Source: Entoloma clypeatum (taxonomy: Eukaryota; Basidiomycota; Agaricomycetes; Agaricales; Entolomataceae). Taken from it: a DNA stretch of 64,000 nt. The stretch is taken from contig OY751488.1 in NCBI GenBank assembly GCA_963565915.1, positions 4,526,001 to 4,590,000 on the forward strand, in the 5' to 3' direction. A model generated the notes under the pieces. That model worked only from the letters and a program-made list of their open reading frames with translations, had not been told where the DNA came from and searched no databases. Shown piece after piece: positions 1-12,441 of the stretch. Position numbers and translations under genes: made by a program. How positions within the stretch are numbered: the stretch's first letter is position 1; every line of letters starts with the position of its first letter.

Positions 1-289
1 GCCAGATGAACTATAAAAGAACCGAGTTACAGTCAAGAAATTGGTCTCATTCTGATAGTGATACGCACCCGCCGGATACGATAAATGTCCTGTTCTCTAT
101 CTTCATCCTCTGGATTTCACTGGGAGTAGTCTATGAGGGGTGTAAGAATGTTCACAGCGGTGGCCGCAACTCGAAGAGCCGGCATGGGTGACCGAAACGA
201 ACCTGGCCCGCAACACGTGATATTCAAGAACATACAAATCCTACATTCATTCAACGACAACAAGAAGGGAAATTAGAAAAAGGGATATA

Positions 290-2109
290 TTACGACCGAA
301 CCTCCGGCTTAAGGACAAGAATGTCGCCCACCCTGTTTCCCAGCACGATCTGTCCACTGATCTCAGCAATCGCGCAGTGTGTCATATCTTCTAGAAATTA
401 TTTCAATCACTGAGGGCCACAATCCCGCAAAGCAAGCAAAGTCTCACTTACCTCGAAGGTCATACGAAAGACTGTGATAGATGCTATGTCCACCTATCAT
501 CACATGCTCTCCGTTGTCGTCGTCCTCCCCTCGTCGCTTCTTCTCGCATACGAGGACCTCACGAAGTGTACTTCCCCTCCTTCTCTCCACCCATACAGCC
601 CGTTTCCCTTGAGGCCCAAGTGCCAGCGCACACACGAACCCACGCGGACGTGAAGCTGCCTCTACTTGCAGGATTCCGGAAGGACGTGTATATGTCGCAT
701 AGCTCGAAGGATACACTCCCACACATTTCAGGTCGGGTGAGGCAGTGAAGAGGTCAGGGGATGTTTGCAAGAAGCGAATGCGGACGTCGTAGCGAAAAAT
801 CCCCTGAATGCTGTCATATCCAAAGAAGTCAAATTGCACAGATTCCACGTTTTCCTGGGAGCCGTCGAAATGGGCACGGCAGTCAGAGAAAGAGAAATGG
901 CGGAATGTGATCGAGTGGAAGTAGTGTTTCAAAATTGGCAGTCCTCGAAGTCGGGAGTATGGATCATCCGCCTGTAAGAGAGGAGCTGGGCACTCCCTTG
1001 AACCATATTTCTGGTCATCGTTCAGCGGATGGAACTCTAAGGACCATAATTTCAGGATAACGATGTAAGGACCCATGATACGAGCCCCGGTGATACCATT
1101 CCACTGGCCACGACAGATGTGAGTCAAACGATATCTAGCAACCGCAGGAACAAACAGAGACGCACCGTTTCGTCGAGATTTTCGGTCTGTATTGTCACGC
1201 CAAGTTCGGATTGAAGTATCGTGGCATCGTGGTCCAGAGAATACCGAACGACATGTGCGTTGTAGGAGCTCGATAGAACCATCAGCTGCAAACGAGGTTC
1301 AATGGTTCTGACCATTTCAGCCACTGCATTCGACACTGTGCGAAGATGGATAAATGGAATTGTGCAGGCGGAGCCGACGGGGTTACGAAGTTCAATGCGA
1401 TATAGATGCGTCTGCCATGGCCTAAAGGTAGAATCCGCTCGTATTATTAGAGTGAAAAGCTAAAAAGGCCGGGATACTCAATCACAATGATGCACGAGAC
1501 ACAGCAAATAAGATGTGTCCCTTGGAATTGTCAAGGCTAGCGGCGAACGAGGCTACCTCGCCTAACCGATCCAAGCTAGCGCATAAGGTGATCGTTGAGT
1601 CGACGTCACCATGTCGGTTTGCGGGGAGAATGTCGAACAGATGTACGTGGCCTTCTGAATAGACGCAGAGGAGCCATCGATCCAGGAAGAGCTCTAGGCC
1701 TACGAGGGTGCCAGCAGGTTCTGGACGGAACCTCACAGGCGGCTGTTTTCGGGGTTGAGTCCAGGACTGAGCAACCAGATGCGTGGATTTCACTTCTGAC
1801 TCGATCGATATTGAGGAGAGATCAGCTGAGTCTGTAACAATGCTGTAGCCTGTGGTTGGGGACAGCGGAAGATCCCATTGCTGCTGACGACGCAGGCCCA
1901 CCCAGAGCGATTGGTCTTCAGTGACATGCAAGAATCTACGACAAGTCTATGAACGAATGCGATGTTGTACCTGTGAAGTTGAAAAGCGGATTCAAAACTA
2001 CCTGTCGCATGACAATAACTTGGTGCATGTCCAAGAACGTCAGTATGTACAGCAGTATTTCATTTGGGACCAGGATTAAAGGAACAGTGCGGAGGCTCTC
2101 TGCCAGCAT
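290..2109 (-). CDS. F-box domain protein (multi-exon)
   Basis: Exon 1 (2109-2002) starts with MLAESLRTV and contains an F-box (VPNEILLYILTFLDMHQ). It joins across a 55-bp intron (1947-2001) to exon 2 at 1946, where the frame continues as RQTCRRFLHVTEDQSLW, the usual continuation of Agaricomycete F-box proteins. The middle part resembles a beta-propeller (WLLCVYSEGHVHLFDI). The last exon begins after an intron with clean GTAAGT and CTAG ends (about 396-450) and closes with a conserved-looking tail (AEISGQIVLGNRVGDILVL). F-box proteins bind Skp1 and bring substrates to SCF ubiquitin ligases; the substrate here is unknown. The joins near 1460-1490 and 1125-1160 are unclear, so a frameshift or very short introns are possible. 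Confidence 0.75.
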
Positions 2110-2213
2110 CTCTGAAAGGAGGGTTTTGTAGTATGTATGAAGTCACGCCACTGGTACGGGTCTGCTTCCTAATAAGGAGATTCGTGTCACTTCACTGTCC
2201 CCGAACATGCAAT

Positions 2214-2310
2214 GCCCGCCTAGCTCAATCGGATAGAGCGTCAGACTCTTATACCGACACATACCGCAAACGGCATCTGAAGGCTGCGAGTTCGACCCTC
2301 GCGGTGGGCT
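2214..2310 (+). tRNA. tRNA-Lys(CTT) with intron
   Basis: The seven-base acceptor stem pairs (one G-U), the D arm and T arm are canonical, and A-box and B-box promoters are present. The anticodon stem TCAGA/TCTGA encloses a loop with anticodon CTT. A 23-nt intron sits after position 37, the normal place. Other copies share the exon sequence but have unrelated introns. Confidence 0.93.
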
Positions 2311-3326
2311 ATGGCAATATCCTTCTGCATTTTTGACTCTTTCTGTCAACTTTCAAGACTTCGACTCAGTGGGTAAGATCTTAAAGGCTACATCGAGGTG
2401 TGCAGGCTCTATCGGATGGAGCGAATGATCTTTCCCTATCAACAATGAAAGTTGGGGGATCGTGGACGCTTCAGGTGTTCACAAAGTCCTTGAAACTTGG
2501 TTGCTGTAATCTACCGACTCTTCATCAATCATCTCTGCATTGTTTCGAAAGGATCTATCTCTAATAGGCCATTACAAAGTATATAAGACGAGTAACGGGA
2601 GTGACCACAGCAAAGGAAGAATCGAGCAGAGAGATGAAAACCCAGAGTAAAGAGAAGGTCTTTATAAACCTGTCATCACAGCCCAAGGGAGCATCGCGTG
2701 AATATGTCTATGCCTGTCTTGAGGAGAAACACAGAGACAAGAGGAATTATATAGAAGGAGAGGACGGAGATTATAAAAATCCAAGGATATATAGGTGCAG
2801 CAGGAAAAAAAAAAAGAGTCAACTTGTGATGTATGTGTCGTATGATAATATATGAATGAAGGCAGGAGCCCCATGATGATGGATAGTAGACGATGACGGG
2901 AATGAATGAATGGATCGTTTGGAGTGTTATGAGATCGTGAAAAACCGGGATGAAGTAAAGTGATGAAGCAGTGAGGAGATAATCAATGGGCGGAGAGAGG
3001 TAAGAGGAAGCGAGCGGAGGCGATGCGGAGAAGAACGAGAGTGGAGTTCGATAGTAATCAAGAAGCAAAGAACATGAAACGGGAAGAAGTGCCAAGCCTT
3101 CGCGTACCGCACCAATTCATGAAAAAATGAGGACATCGGAACACAACTATGGGCAAGAGTAGGGCGGACAAGAAGACCGAAGTCACGGAGGTGCTGTACG
3201 CCAAGCCCATCAGGAAGTTATCGTAAAGGCGTTAAATCCCCCGCGCTCAATTTCTCATTCCCTTGTCATTCTTCCCTCCCACCACCACTCACCACCTCCC
3301 CCCATCTCAACCTGCTATTCGGCAGG
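2311..3326. other. intergenic, purine-rich, no gene seen
   Basis: This stretch lies between a tRNA gene and the 3' end of the next minus-strand gene. From about 2600 to 3110 the plus strand is strongly purine-rich, which creates long open frames of low complexity on both strands. None has splice sites, a recognisable motif or a plausible composition. Confidence 0.6.
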
Positions 3327-4772
3327 CTAGATCGCAGCGGGCATCGCAGGTCGATCCCTCTGGAATCGCATCGGCGAGCACGCCGCGCTCCCACACTTAG
3401 CTGTCGCCTGGGACGGAGACAGCGGCAGTGCCGACGGAGGGAGTGCCAGAGGCACCGGCACTGGCAGTTCCCTCCCCCCCATAAGAGGTGTGTGGTCTCC
3501 CCGGCCCAAATGTGGCGAGGCCAGTGGCGTCGAGAGGCTCGACGGCGTCTTGTCATCGTCGTCGTCGTCCATGTCGATCTCGACGCCGTTAACGACCATG
3601 ATGTTCCTGCGGCGCACGGGCGTGGGCGTGGGTGTGGGCGTTGGGGGGAGGCGGCAGGGCGACGGGGAGACTTCGCGTGCCTTGCGGGTGGGGAAGGCAT
3701 TCCAGGCGGTGGTGCCGGATGAAGGAGGGGGAAAGAAGAGGGAGGAGGGGCGGAGGAGGAGGGTGTTGCTGCCGTTGTCGACGCGGAGGGAGCGCATGGA
3801 GGGGAGGACATCGTCCAGGAGGGCGTCGGGGATGTGCGGGTCTGTGTGCGGGTCAAAATCGTCGGAGTGGGGCAGAGAGAGGACGCGGGGCCCGGGCTTG
3901 TCTCCGGGGAGAGAGGGGAGCTGCAGGAAGCGTGGTTCGGGGGAGGGCTCGATGGAGGAGCAGCGGGACCTGGGGCTGCTGTCGAGGGATGCGTTGGTAA
4001 GGGAGGGGGTCGGTGGGTCGTGGATGTTGCTGTCTGTGTCTGTGTCTGTGTCTGTATGCAGGTCGGGGGACGAGCTCCGGGAGGAAGGGCTTGAAGGGTA
4101 CGGCGAGGAGGATTCAGATGACGGGGGGGTGTCCAACAAGGGTAAGAATGCAAATCTGGGCTTTTCACGTTGGGGCTGGGGTTTGGACGGGAGAAGGTGG
4201 GCGAGGTGTGCGGGGTGCCATGGGCGTGGTATTGACGGAGCTGTAGCAGCGGGTCTGGGTGGTTGAGGTGGCGGTGCAAGCCAGTGTAATTTTGGAGATA
4301 GTGGGGGCGTTAGTGGTGGAGAGGTGACAGGCGAGGTGTTTGTTGATGACCCTTGAGATGATGAGGGGCTCTCGGAGAGCAGGGGCAGGAGGCCGATTGG
4401 GACTGAGGAGAGATAGTGCGAAGCTGGCTTCCCTGACACCGGGTCATCCAGCTGGTTTGCTCGCGGCAAGGACCGCTGAATTTCTTTCAGTTCGAGCAAG
4501 TCTCTGCATATATTCGTGAGTCGACCACGAAGACAGGAAGACAGGGCAAAGGTGGCAAAAAAGAAGGTGGTCGTCCAGACCGGGGAAGGGAATTATGAGG
4601 GAGACACCCACTGGTATGACAATTTCTTTGTGGGCTCGGTGGGTGTGCGATCCCAGACGTCGGCGAGGTAAACCTCTTCAACGATCTCCTCGCCAAAACC
4701 GACAGTTTTCGAACATCTATGGTTGCTCTCTGCGCAAAAGCGGGGCAACGGTGATTTCAGACAAGGTTTCAT
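3327..4772 (-). CDS. Ser/Pro-rich protein, function unknown
   Basis: Two exons are supported: exon 1 down to 4612, a 108-bp intron (4504-4611, GTGGGT...GCAG), and exon 2 from 4503 to the TAG at 3327. The join gives the continuous segment DVWDRTPTEPTKKLSY then QDLLELKEIQ. This looks like the only folded or conserved part, since the rest is a long Ser/Pro/Thr-rich stretch with an Asp run and many SP/TP sites, typical of a disordered, phosphorylated protein. I start it at the ATG at 4772; an in-frame ATG at 4829 is the alternative. A TATA-like element lies upstream at 4888-4897. I do not recognise a family with a known function. Confidence 0.65.
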
Positions 4773-4887
4773 GGCGAGCACACGACCGCAAACAAATCGA
4801 CTGTGGCTTGGAGGACCCGGGGGGGTCATTAGGCTACGCTGCTATGAGGTGAGTGGTGGCTCGTGTGTGCTGGCCAGGATGGTCAGA

Positions 4888-4897
4888 TTATATAAGG
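4888..4897 (-). promoter_or_regulatory. TATA-like element upstream of the 3327-4772 gene
   Basis: The motif TTATATAAGG lies about 60 and 115 bp upstream of the two candidate start codons of the minus-strand gene. The same core in the same flanking context occurs between SPT20 and HGH1. Confidence 0.4.
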
Positions 4898-6925
4898 GGG
4901 CTGTTGGTGGGTGGTAAGGGAACAGAGTGGTGGGATGCTGTACATATTCATTTCAAACTTGTTGAACACATAAACAACAGGTCCGATCCGGTCCATCCCG
5001 TCCCCTTAATTTCCGTCACCACCATCGCCACAACTTTCTTCAAATAAAAAAATCTAGAAAATCGTGACACTCTTCTTTTCCTCTGAATTCTATGTATTGC
5101 TTGCTCTTCTGCAAGAGAAGATGGTCCGTAGACAATACTTGAAACTGAGACCCCCCAAAAATCACGTGTGGAGCGTCTCCGATCACGGTGTCGGAACAGT
5201 AACGGAGTCTCGCCCTCCGTGGACGCGGGACGCCATAGCCATAGAGGACAAGCCATTCGTCCGACTTCATCGTTCATCGCTACGTGTCGCAATCGGCAGT
5301 ACGGGCACAACCGCTGGCAAAGCTCCAACGTACCTTGACTTGGCTGCTTGGCAGGTTCCCTCTCCCCTTCCCCACCCCCGCATCCCGCCCGGCCGTGCTG
5401 CCTAAACAGTCCAAACGTGACATCGACACCCTCGATCTGTCAATATCTGAGCCTCGTGCATCAAGCCAGACTGTATTGGAACTCTCTTTCCATTTGCTAG
5501 TAAAATCACGCTTTGATGGAGTGTTGATCAATGGATGTCCAACCCCAGCACCTACACATGGCGTCCAATAAACTGAACCACAAGAATGACAGTGATCGTG
5601 TGTGCAGTTTCGCCACAATCTTCAGATGTAAGTTTCGCCCAGTTGTCCTGAATCCTAATACGGAGCTCTCAAGTCCCAATACAGATCGAACAGTACGTAC
5701 CGTGTGAGCGAGCTTGTGCCAAATGCCACACCAAGGTTCCATTTCCTCCTTGAATCAGGTTATAACCATGATCCATGTGCATGGTCCGTCCGTCGAAGCG
5801 GTCACCCACCACGGTCCACGAGCCGATGAACGAGATTGGATACCTTCTTGACCACATCGTCACCCTGAGCATGAGAATACTTCCTTGCCGGACGGGTTAC
5901 CTTATTAGCGTACACCCAAATGATTCAACTTCACACCCACAGCCTTATGAGACCCCCCTCTTCAGGGAGAAAAAGACGAAAAAAAACCAAGCAAAACACG
6001 AGGCCTCACGTTCATGCCAGAACACGACCAGGGCAAGCGCAATCTTTTTTAATTTCCGCTCGGCGCACAACGGCCTATAAACCCGTCGGGCTTCCCTTGT
6101 CCGATCGGCCATAAATTCGATAAGTCCATCCAAGGACTCGGCCTGGGAGTGGCCTGGTGAAGACTGGAGAGCAGCAGTAAGTACAGTCATACGTATGCAT
6201 GCAGCAAGTCTGTCCTCTTGATTTCTCGCTATAGCCTGGTCAAAAGATCAACCGGCTCCACTTCTTCCCTTCGAGATAAATCAGGATAACAACGACCTCG
6301 AACCCAATCACGGCTGAATGGGCTCACGACCCAACGCCCTTTCTCATGATGCAAGCTGTGAAAATCAAAATTCGTGCCTGATGCTATCCTCGAACACTGT
6401 GAGCGCGCATGCAGCCCATCCTGTACATCTGATCTTTCCTACATCCAACGTTTGGTCGAAGATGACATACAATTGGAGGCCAGTATCAACATCATCGGCG
6501 AGAGAAGAGCAAACCTACCCATCAACATCTCCGCCGGCGAGCCAGGGATCGCTTTCCTCTGAATACCGAAGCGAATTAAGACTCGGTTCAGCGCTAACTT
6601 TGAACATTGGGCCTGCCTACTACGGCCCGTATGTACTATCTCTGACCTGATCACCCCAATTCTGTCACAGATGGTCACTACGGCATTCCATCGAGCGCCT
6701 TATACACCAGGTGACATTCCATGGAATCAATATGGAATGGTGCGTCTCTTCCGGGGCCGATCTTCCGTCTGGTATAAGAAATCGCATACCTCCGATACAG
6801 ACAGCCCGATTTCTTATCTTCAACTTGACCTTGCTTAGCTCTCGACCGCGATAGCTTCCCCCGTATGGGCCCTTCTGTGGTTTGTCGATTGTCTCTAAGC
6901 TGAATTGATCCCTCTGTCCAGAACT
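4898..6925. other. mostly intergenic; possible small spliced gene on the minus strand
   Basis: Most open frames here look accidental. The exception is 5570-6190 on the minus strand. It starts at an ATG at 6190 (MTVLTAALQ...), reads through an Arg/Lys-rich helical segment (DRTREARRVY, AERKLKKIAL) and reaches a plausible GTGAGG donor near 5995. A second open piece near 5705-5870 ends at a strong GTACGT donor. A possible last exon follows an acceptor near 5660. The joins are not unique and I recognise no domain. Confidence 0.25.
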
Positions 6926-8366
6926 ATGTCAGACTATCACCAAACTGCGCTCACCCGTTATGGTGGATGGATCGTAGCTGATCCGACCATCCACCGCGGC
7001 TTTGTTCGTAATCTATTGGATGAAGAAGCAACTCATGTCAGCCATGTCATGGCCGCTACCCCTCATCTCAAGGACACCCGTGCTGTGGCTGATTATATCA
7101 AGACCCATCATAAACAGACCGCCTCGGGACTCACGTTTTATACCCAGGCTGTCACCAATTTCGAGCGCGCAATGAACGGTGATTCGGAAATACAGGATCT
7201 ATTTGATCAGATGTTCATCCAAGCTTCCCCTGACAATCCAGTACACTCTTCTTTTCTATTCAAATTGAGTGTCGCTGATTTAAATCGATTGTTACTAGGT
7301 CTCTGACTTTGGGTCCCTGATCCTTGGCCTGAACTTGCTCATTCGTCTACCGCCCATGTATTTCACCCCAGCTGGGAGCAGTGACCCGGGCATGGTCATC
7401 TCAATCTACATGATCTTCGACTACATCAAGAACACAGCAGCCGCTTTCGATTTATTTCGTAAACCGAAGTTCAACGTCGCATTGAAGGAGTTGCTGGATA
7501 ACTGGCACACTTTTCTTAGCAGCGAGCACTCCAAGTTTTCCCTGAACGATGCGGCGTGGGGTTGGTTCAATCCTCGTTCCCTCGAAATTCTCGAGAAGGG
7601 TCGCGGGGTATTCAACGAGACGTACGAAACTCCAGATCCCAATGCCATCGGCCGTGGCTATTCCTCCTGGAACGAGTTCTTCACACGCAAACTTCAGCCA
7701 GGCGCCCGACCCGTTGTCAAGCCCGACAACGACGATGTCATCAACAACGCTTGCGAGTCCACCGTTTATCGCAAGGTCGACAATGCCAATATACATGACC
7801 AGTTCTGGCTCAAGGGCCAAGCCTACTCCCTCTACAACATGCTCAACCGCGATGCCGAGTATGCGAGAATCTTCGAAGGAGGTACCATCTATCAGGCCTT
7901 CCTCAGCATCCAAGACTATCACCGCTGGCACAGCCCTATAAATGGCGTAATCGAGAAGGTGGTGCCAGTCCTCGGTACCTACTTCGCTATCTTACCTGAC
8001 GAAGGCGCTGAGAAGCACGACGACCATCTCGAACACCGTGACCCCCGCGGAGCCAGCTCACGCTCCCAGGGCTGGCTCACGATGTTCGCCACTCGCGTGT
8101 TGATCTACATCCGCGCGTCCAATCCTCGCCTTGGTCTCGTATGCTTCATCGCCGTTGGGATGGGAGAGGTATCGACGTGCATAACCAACGTCCGCGCCGG
8201 GGATGAGGTCAAAAAGGGTGGCCTGCTTGGGATGTTCCAATTTGGGGGGTCGACACATGTTCTGATCTTTCAACGCAACAAGGTCACGTTTGAACCTGAC
8301 GTCAAGGATGGTGTGCATATCAAGATCAATAAAGTTATCGCCCGGGTGAAGCCTGCGTCCCAGTAG
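6926..8366 (+). CDS. PSD-like decarboxylase (PsiD / tryptophan decarboxylase-like)
   Basis: Exon 1 (6926-7240) and exon 2 (7299-8366) flank a 58-bp GT-AG intron and give about 460 residues. The N-terminal ~100 residues match the extra PSDC-type domain of basidiomycete phosphatidylserine decarboxylase-like proteins. The C-terminal part is the pyruvoyl-dependent decarboxylase core. It has the conserved YHRWHSPING segment and the self-cleavage motif FGGSTHVL, whose Ser would become the pyruvoyl group. Domain order and size agree with L-tryptophan decarboxylase PsiD of Psilocybe and with related enzymes of unknown substrate in other Agaricomycetes. No PsiK, PsiM or PsiH neighbour is present, so the substrate cannot be assigned. 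The ATG at 6926 is the first in a good context; an upstream non-coding exon is possible. Confidence 0.88.
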
Positions 8367-11300
8367 GAAGTCCCCAATTTACCTAGGATTTTTAGTAGTC
8401 TAGTAGGTATGAACCCTCTCGATTGTTCTCGCAGCCTTCATCGTGCTTGAGAGCGCACTTCTCCGTTTGTATCCTTTCGCTCGCACACCCTGCTTATCAG
8501 TTGTTGCGGCATCTACCAGCAGCTACCTCACCCCCCTCGCCCTGTCGAATGGGTTTCATCCATCCACGCGTATTTCTGCTCCTCCGAAGTTGAGCCTATT
8601 AACTCGAGTCCCAGACTCTCTGGGAGAATAAATGCCTTCCCGAACCTATGCTTCTCGAATCTCAACCGTATCTTCTGAGAAAGAGAAAAATTCCGCCGCC
8701 CTCATGGCTACATGGGCCCCTACGACGTGCGGGTTTGTTGCGCCGGGCATCGGTCCTCTCACGAAATACATGACACATGGCATTACAAGTTGTCGACCGC
8801 ACATTGTGTGTTTGTACCTCCACCTACTTTTTGTTCTCTTCTTCAATCCAATGAAGGCACGATGTTCGCAGTTTTCTCTACCTCAACGTCCTCGCATGGT
8901 GGGTCTTTCTTCTCAGCGTCACGGTTCCTCGGTGGGGGCCTGTCATCAAACTTCCGCATAAATCTGGGATTGCGATCTTCGAAACTTTTCTCTCTCAACA
9001 CTCCTGTGGTAAAATTACGAAGCCAGTATACTTAGAAAAGCCTGGATTCGCCCATTCAATGTGTTCGGCAAGCATCTGTTTCACCGGTCATCTCGATTCT
9101 CTTTGGAATCTTCACAAGCCCCCGTCGTGTTAATGGACTTCTTTTCCCACATCATCTCGTCTCTTCTGAGAAGACATTTCAAACTAAAGTCTCATGACTT
9201 CTTGTAAACTTGACTACGGAACCCAAGTATCGCGGTATCGCTGTGTTCTCGAACATCAGATGCATCAGACTCGCGCGGACCTGGTACGCCCGACCAGCAT
9301 CACTTATCAAACCTAGATTCCCAAACGTCTTCGTCCATATTCGCGTTCTTTCCACGCCGCTGCATTTCCAGAATGCCTTATGTGCTTTAAATCGCCGCCC
9401 AGGATGCTTCTTCCTCCGATGTCGCGCGCCTCCCCCAGGCTCATGCCGGCGCCAGGTATCGATTGACTTGGTCAGCCGTCGCTTCCTATATATGTATGAC
9501 CCGGCGTCCTTCCTACATCCGCTGAACCACCTAACAACTCTGTGGACTGTGAACTTCTAAACTTTCTCTCTCGAAAAGCGCATGTCACCCATTCTCAAAC
9601 TCTTCCTCGCCACGAGGTCAGCTGGGAAGAAACCTCCCAACCTGGTTTCTCTCGTCATTGATGCTGACATTCCTCGAAAAGATCTGTGTGGAATTTCGCT
9701 CATTTCTCAACGCTCGTCTTGGTCACAACCTTCGCGTTTTCCGCCCGGATCTACCGCGGTTCTGATTAGGGCTGCCTCTTTCGTTTTGTTGGAGCATCGT
9801 GCTGCGCGAGCCACACCGCCCCAGCCACCCTGACCACGTGTCTTTGCTGCGAGATTCATGTTGTACGTTGAATTTTTGCGCCTTCTTTCCCAAAAAAGTA
9901 TTGCAATTCAATCCTGACTAGATCCATTATTTCTGCATCGGCACAGTCTAGTTGCTGACGTGCACGAATCGCTTCAATAATGTTCGCCTTCTCTGAATCT
10001 GGCATGAGAGGTGTTTCGTTGTTCCGCGCATCGTGTTCTCCCATCGTCACGGTGGCGCTTTCTTGTTTATCCACTTTCAGTGAACGGCATGAAAAAAAAT
10101 TCGTTTGTCCAGACTAAGAAAGTAAGGAGGTGGATGATCCGTCCTCTCGCCATGGTGCGATTTCTATTCTCACAGTCTAGTCAAACGGTGCACAGGGCTG
10201 GGCCTTTCGGACTTTTCAGAATTCTTATCGCCTGGCCTCCTGGCGCAGTTTGTCCGAGTCAAGACATTCTCGCTTTTGAGATCATAGACTGCGCATTTTT
10301 TGTCCCCATTGGTCTGTGCCTAACTGCCATCAAGCCAAGGAACGCTAATTTCTGCGGTCTCTGTTCCTAATGTAGCCGACGTTTCTTGTGGCTCATCCTG
10401 CAGCCCCCGCAGTTTCCTTGTCGATAGCTCCCGCGCCGTCGTTTCTGATACGATGTCATCGCGAAAACCCAGTCCATCGAGAATGATGGATAAGGTCTCC
10501 GCATGGGCAGCCGTGCCCCTGTTATAGGACGCCCGCAGCGCATCCGTACACCGTCTGTCGCTTGTGGGACGCTCAAGTTCATTCTGCCTATCCTTATCGA
10601 CACTTGACGGTCCGACTCTCCCGAATCATTCGTGGAAGGGGTGTGGTAGATCCATGGCCCGGGGAAGGAATATGTGCCCCCTCCATCTGAATCTCAGGGT
10701 AGTGGGGAATATGCGGTGAGTCCCAGCCGATTTTCTCGCTTGATGCGATCCTGAAACAAATTTTCAGGTCTCACCATTGCACTCTGCACCTCGAGTCCAC
10801 ATCCGCCGCGCTGATAAATCCAGATGACATCGTAAACCTCCCCGCCACCCGGTCGGATTTTCGTGCGATCTTCTCCTTGTCCTGTCCTCGCCTCCCACGC
10901 TCACCACTTCCCCCCCCCCTGTTTTTCTTGAACTCCCAAGCTCAGCTCAGCCAGCCCCCGAACCCAAATCCGAACAATTTTCCAGGCGAGCGCCCCTCTT
11001 CCACCTCGGAAAAGGGGGGGGGGGCCCTTTCACCCGTGCCGCTGGAATCTCCTTCCCCGGGTAGCGAATGAAACCAATTTCAGCGCCTTTGGTTCTGTGC
11101 CTATTCCTTGAATGCCTCAGTTGTCCACAGATGTCCACAGATGTCGTCTGGTGGGATAAATGACGGGTCAGCTGGGTAATACTCCCTGCTTGGCCACAGC
11201 AGACGATTGTACCCATCCCTGTCCCCTTAACCGCCAAGGTCGCGAGTTCCGTAAAGCTCCCGGTATTCTGATGGTGCCAATATTCCCGCGATTTTTTTTC

Positions 11301-11926
11301 CCCATCAACGTCGTTGGTCCAGGTACACATTCTCGCGTCATCAAATTGTTGTTGTTAAATATAGCGCTTCTCCACCCCCCCCCCTCCCGGAAAACGTGGC
11401 AGTGCTGGGTTCATTGACCCACTCCTACCCTTCCAGGGTCGCTTTGCCCTCGGTCCGAACTTCGCCATTCGAGCTGTTACGATGTCTACATCATCATGAT
11501 GCTGCAGCATACCATCTCCTCATATTGGTTCAGTTTCGGTATCCGAGTCTATTCAGAACTGCATCTCGTTCGCGGCTCGACGGTTTTTGGACCTGTAACG
11601 GTCGGTTGCGCCTGAACCCACCTGACAGCGTGGAGAAGTGCACGGTGTACCACCGAGACACTAACCTGCAGGACTCTTTCCGTGGATTCTCTCGATCCTT
11701 GGGTTTTCTAGTCCACGCGTTCCGTGGCACAAATGTGTGATTATAAAGGAATATTCGCGGTGTACTTCTCAGGACGCCGGTGCGTACATAGATTATTCCT
11801 CATGAAGATCATATCGACATTTTCTTAGGCCGATTCTGTTAGACTGGCCACCGCAATGAGCGTTTTGAAGGGCAGTGATTGCACGGCAATGACAGTCGAC
11901 GTTCAATCTCGTGAAAACCTATCGAC
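8367..11926 (-). other. unresolved region with minus-strand coding signal
   Basis: No plus-strand gene is convincing. The minus strand holds several stop-free pieces lacking an ATG, with natural-looking composition: about 10640-10327 (contains AAHAETLSIILDGLGF and ends at a TAG), 10074-9856 (contains SEKANIIEAIRARQQLD) and about 9003-8848 (contains RPPPRNRDAEKKDPP, preceded by an ACCACAG acceptor). A GTTAGG donor at the end of the first piece could join it to the second in frame. A frameshift near 10635 separates the first piece from another open segment upstream. This could be a multi-exon gene or a decaying one. The plus strand is pyrimidine-rich, which inflates such frames, so I do not call a CDS. 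Confidence 0.3.
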
Positions 11927-12021
11927 GCCCGCCTAGCTCAATCGGACAGAGCGTCAGACTCTTATCACTCCTGGCAATTTCATACATCTGAAGGCTGCGA
12001 GTTCGACCCTCGCGGTGGGCT
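11927..12021 (+). tRNA. tRNA-Lys(CTT) with intron
   Basis: Exon sequence is the same as at 2214-2310, with anticodon CTT and an intron of 21 nt after position 37 that is unrelated to the other copies. All four arms pair. Confidence 0.93.
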
Positions 12022-12343
12022 ATGAAAGCTCCCTTTTGCAAAGGGGACTTGCAGCTGGAATATACTTCTTGTCATGCTCAAACTCTATCTTTCCATGCTA
12101 ACCTTTCCACCCATGCTTATAACCTCATTTAGTGTTCTTAGCTTAGTATTACACAATGACACCCTTCTTCCCAGTGCAGATGGTCCAGAACGCAAGAAGA
12201 GCACATACCTATTCATGTCTGGTATTTTTTGAGATCTCCTGGTAGGTGGTGACCATTTTGTGTCATACCGAAATATAATAGTAGAAGTGACATTGAGGTG
12301 GATGTGACTGTGGAAAAAAGGTTACAGTACATCTTGACACAAT

Positions 12344-12441
12344 AGCCCACCGCGAGGGTCGAACTCGCAGCCTTCAGATGACCGACAAGCACTCGCCAGA
12401 TCGTAAAAGTCTGACGCTCTATCCGATTGAGCTAGGCGGGC
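12344..12441 (-). tRNA. tRNA-Lys(TTT) with intron
   Basis: The body is the same as in the CTT copies, but the wobble base is T, giving anticodon TTT. The intron is about 24 nt. It lies 322 bp from the oppositely oriented CTT copy at 11927. Confidence 0.93.

Noticed and set aside
3490..4266. 258-codon plus-strand frame
   Set aside because: Shadow of the Ser/Pro-rich gene on the minus strand; Gly/Arg-rich with no structure.
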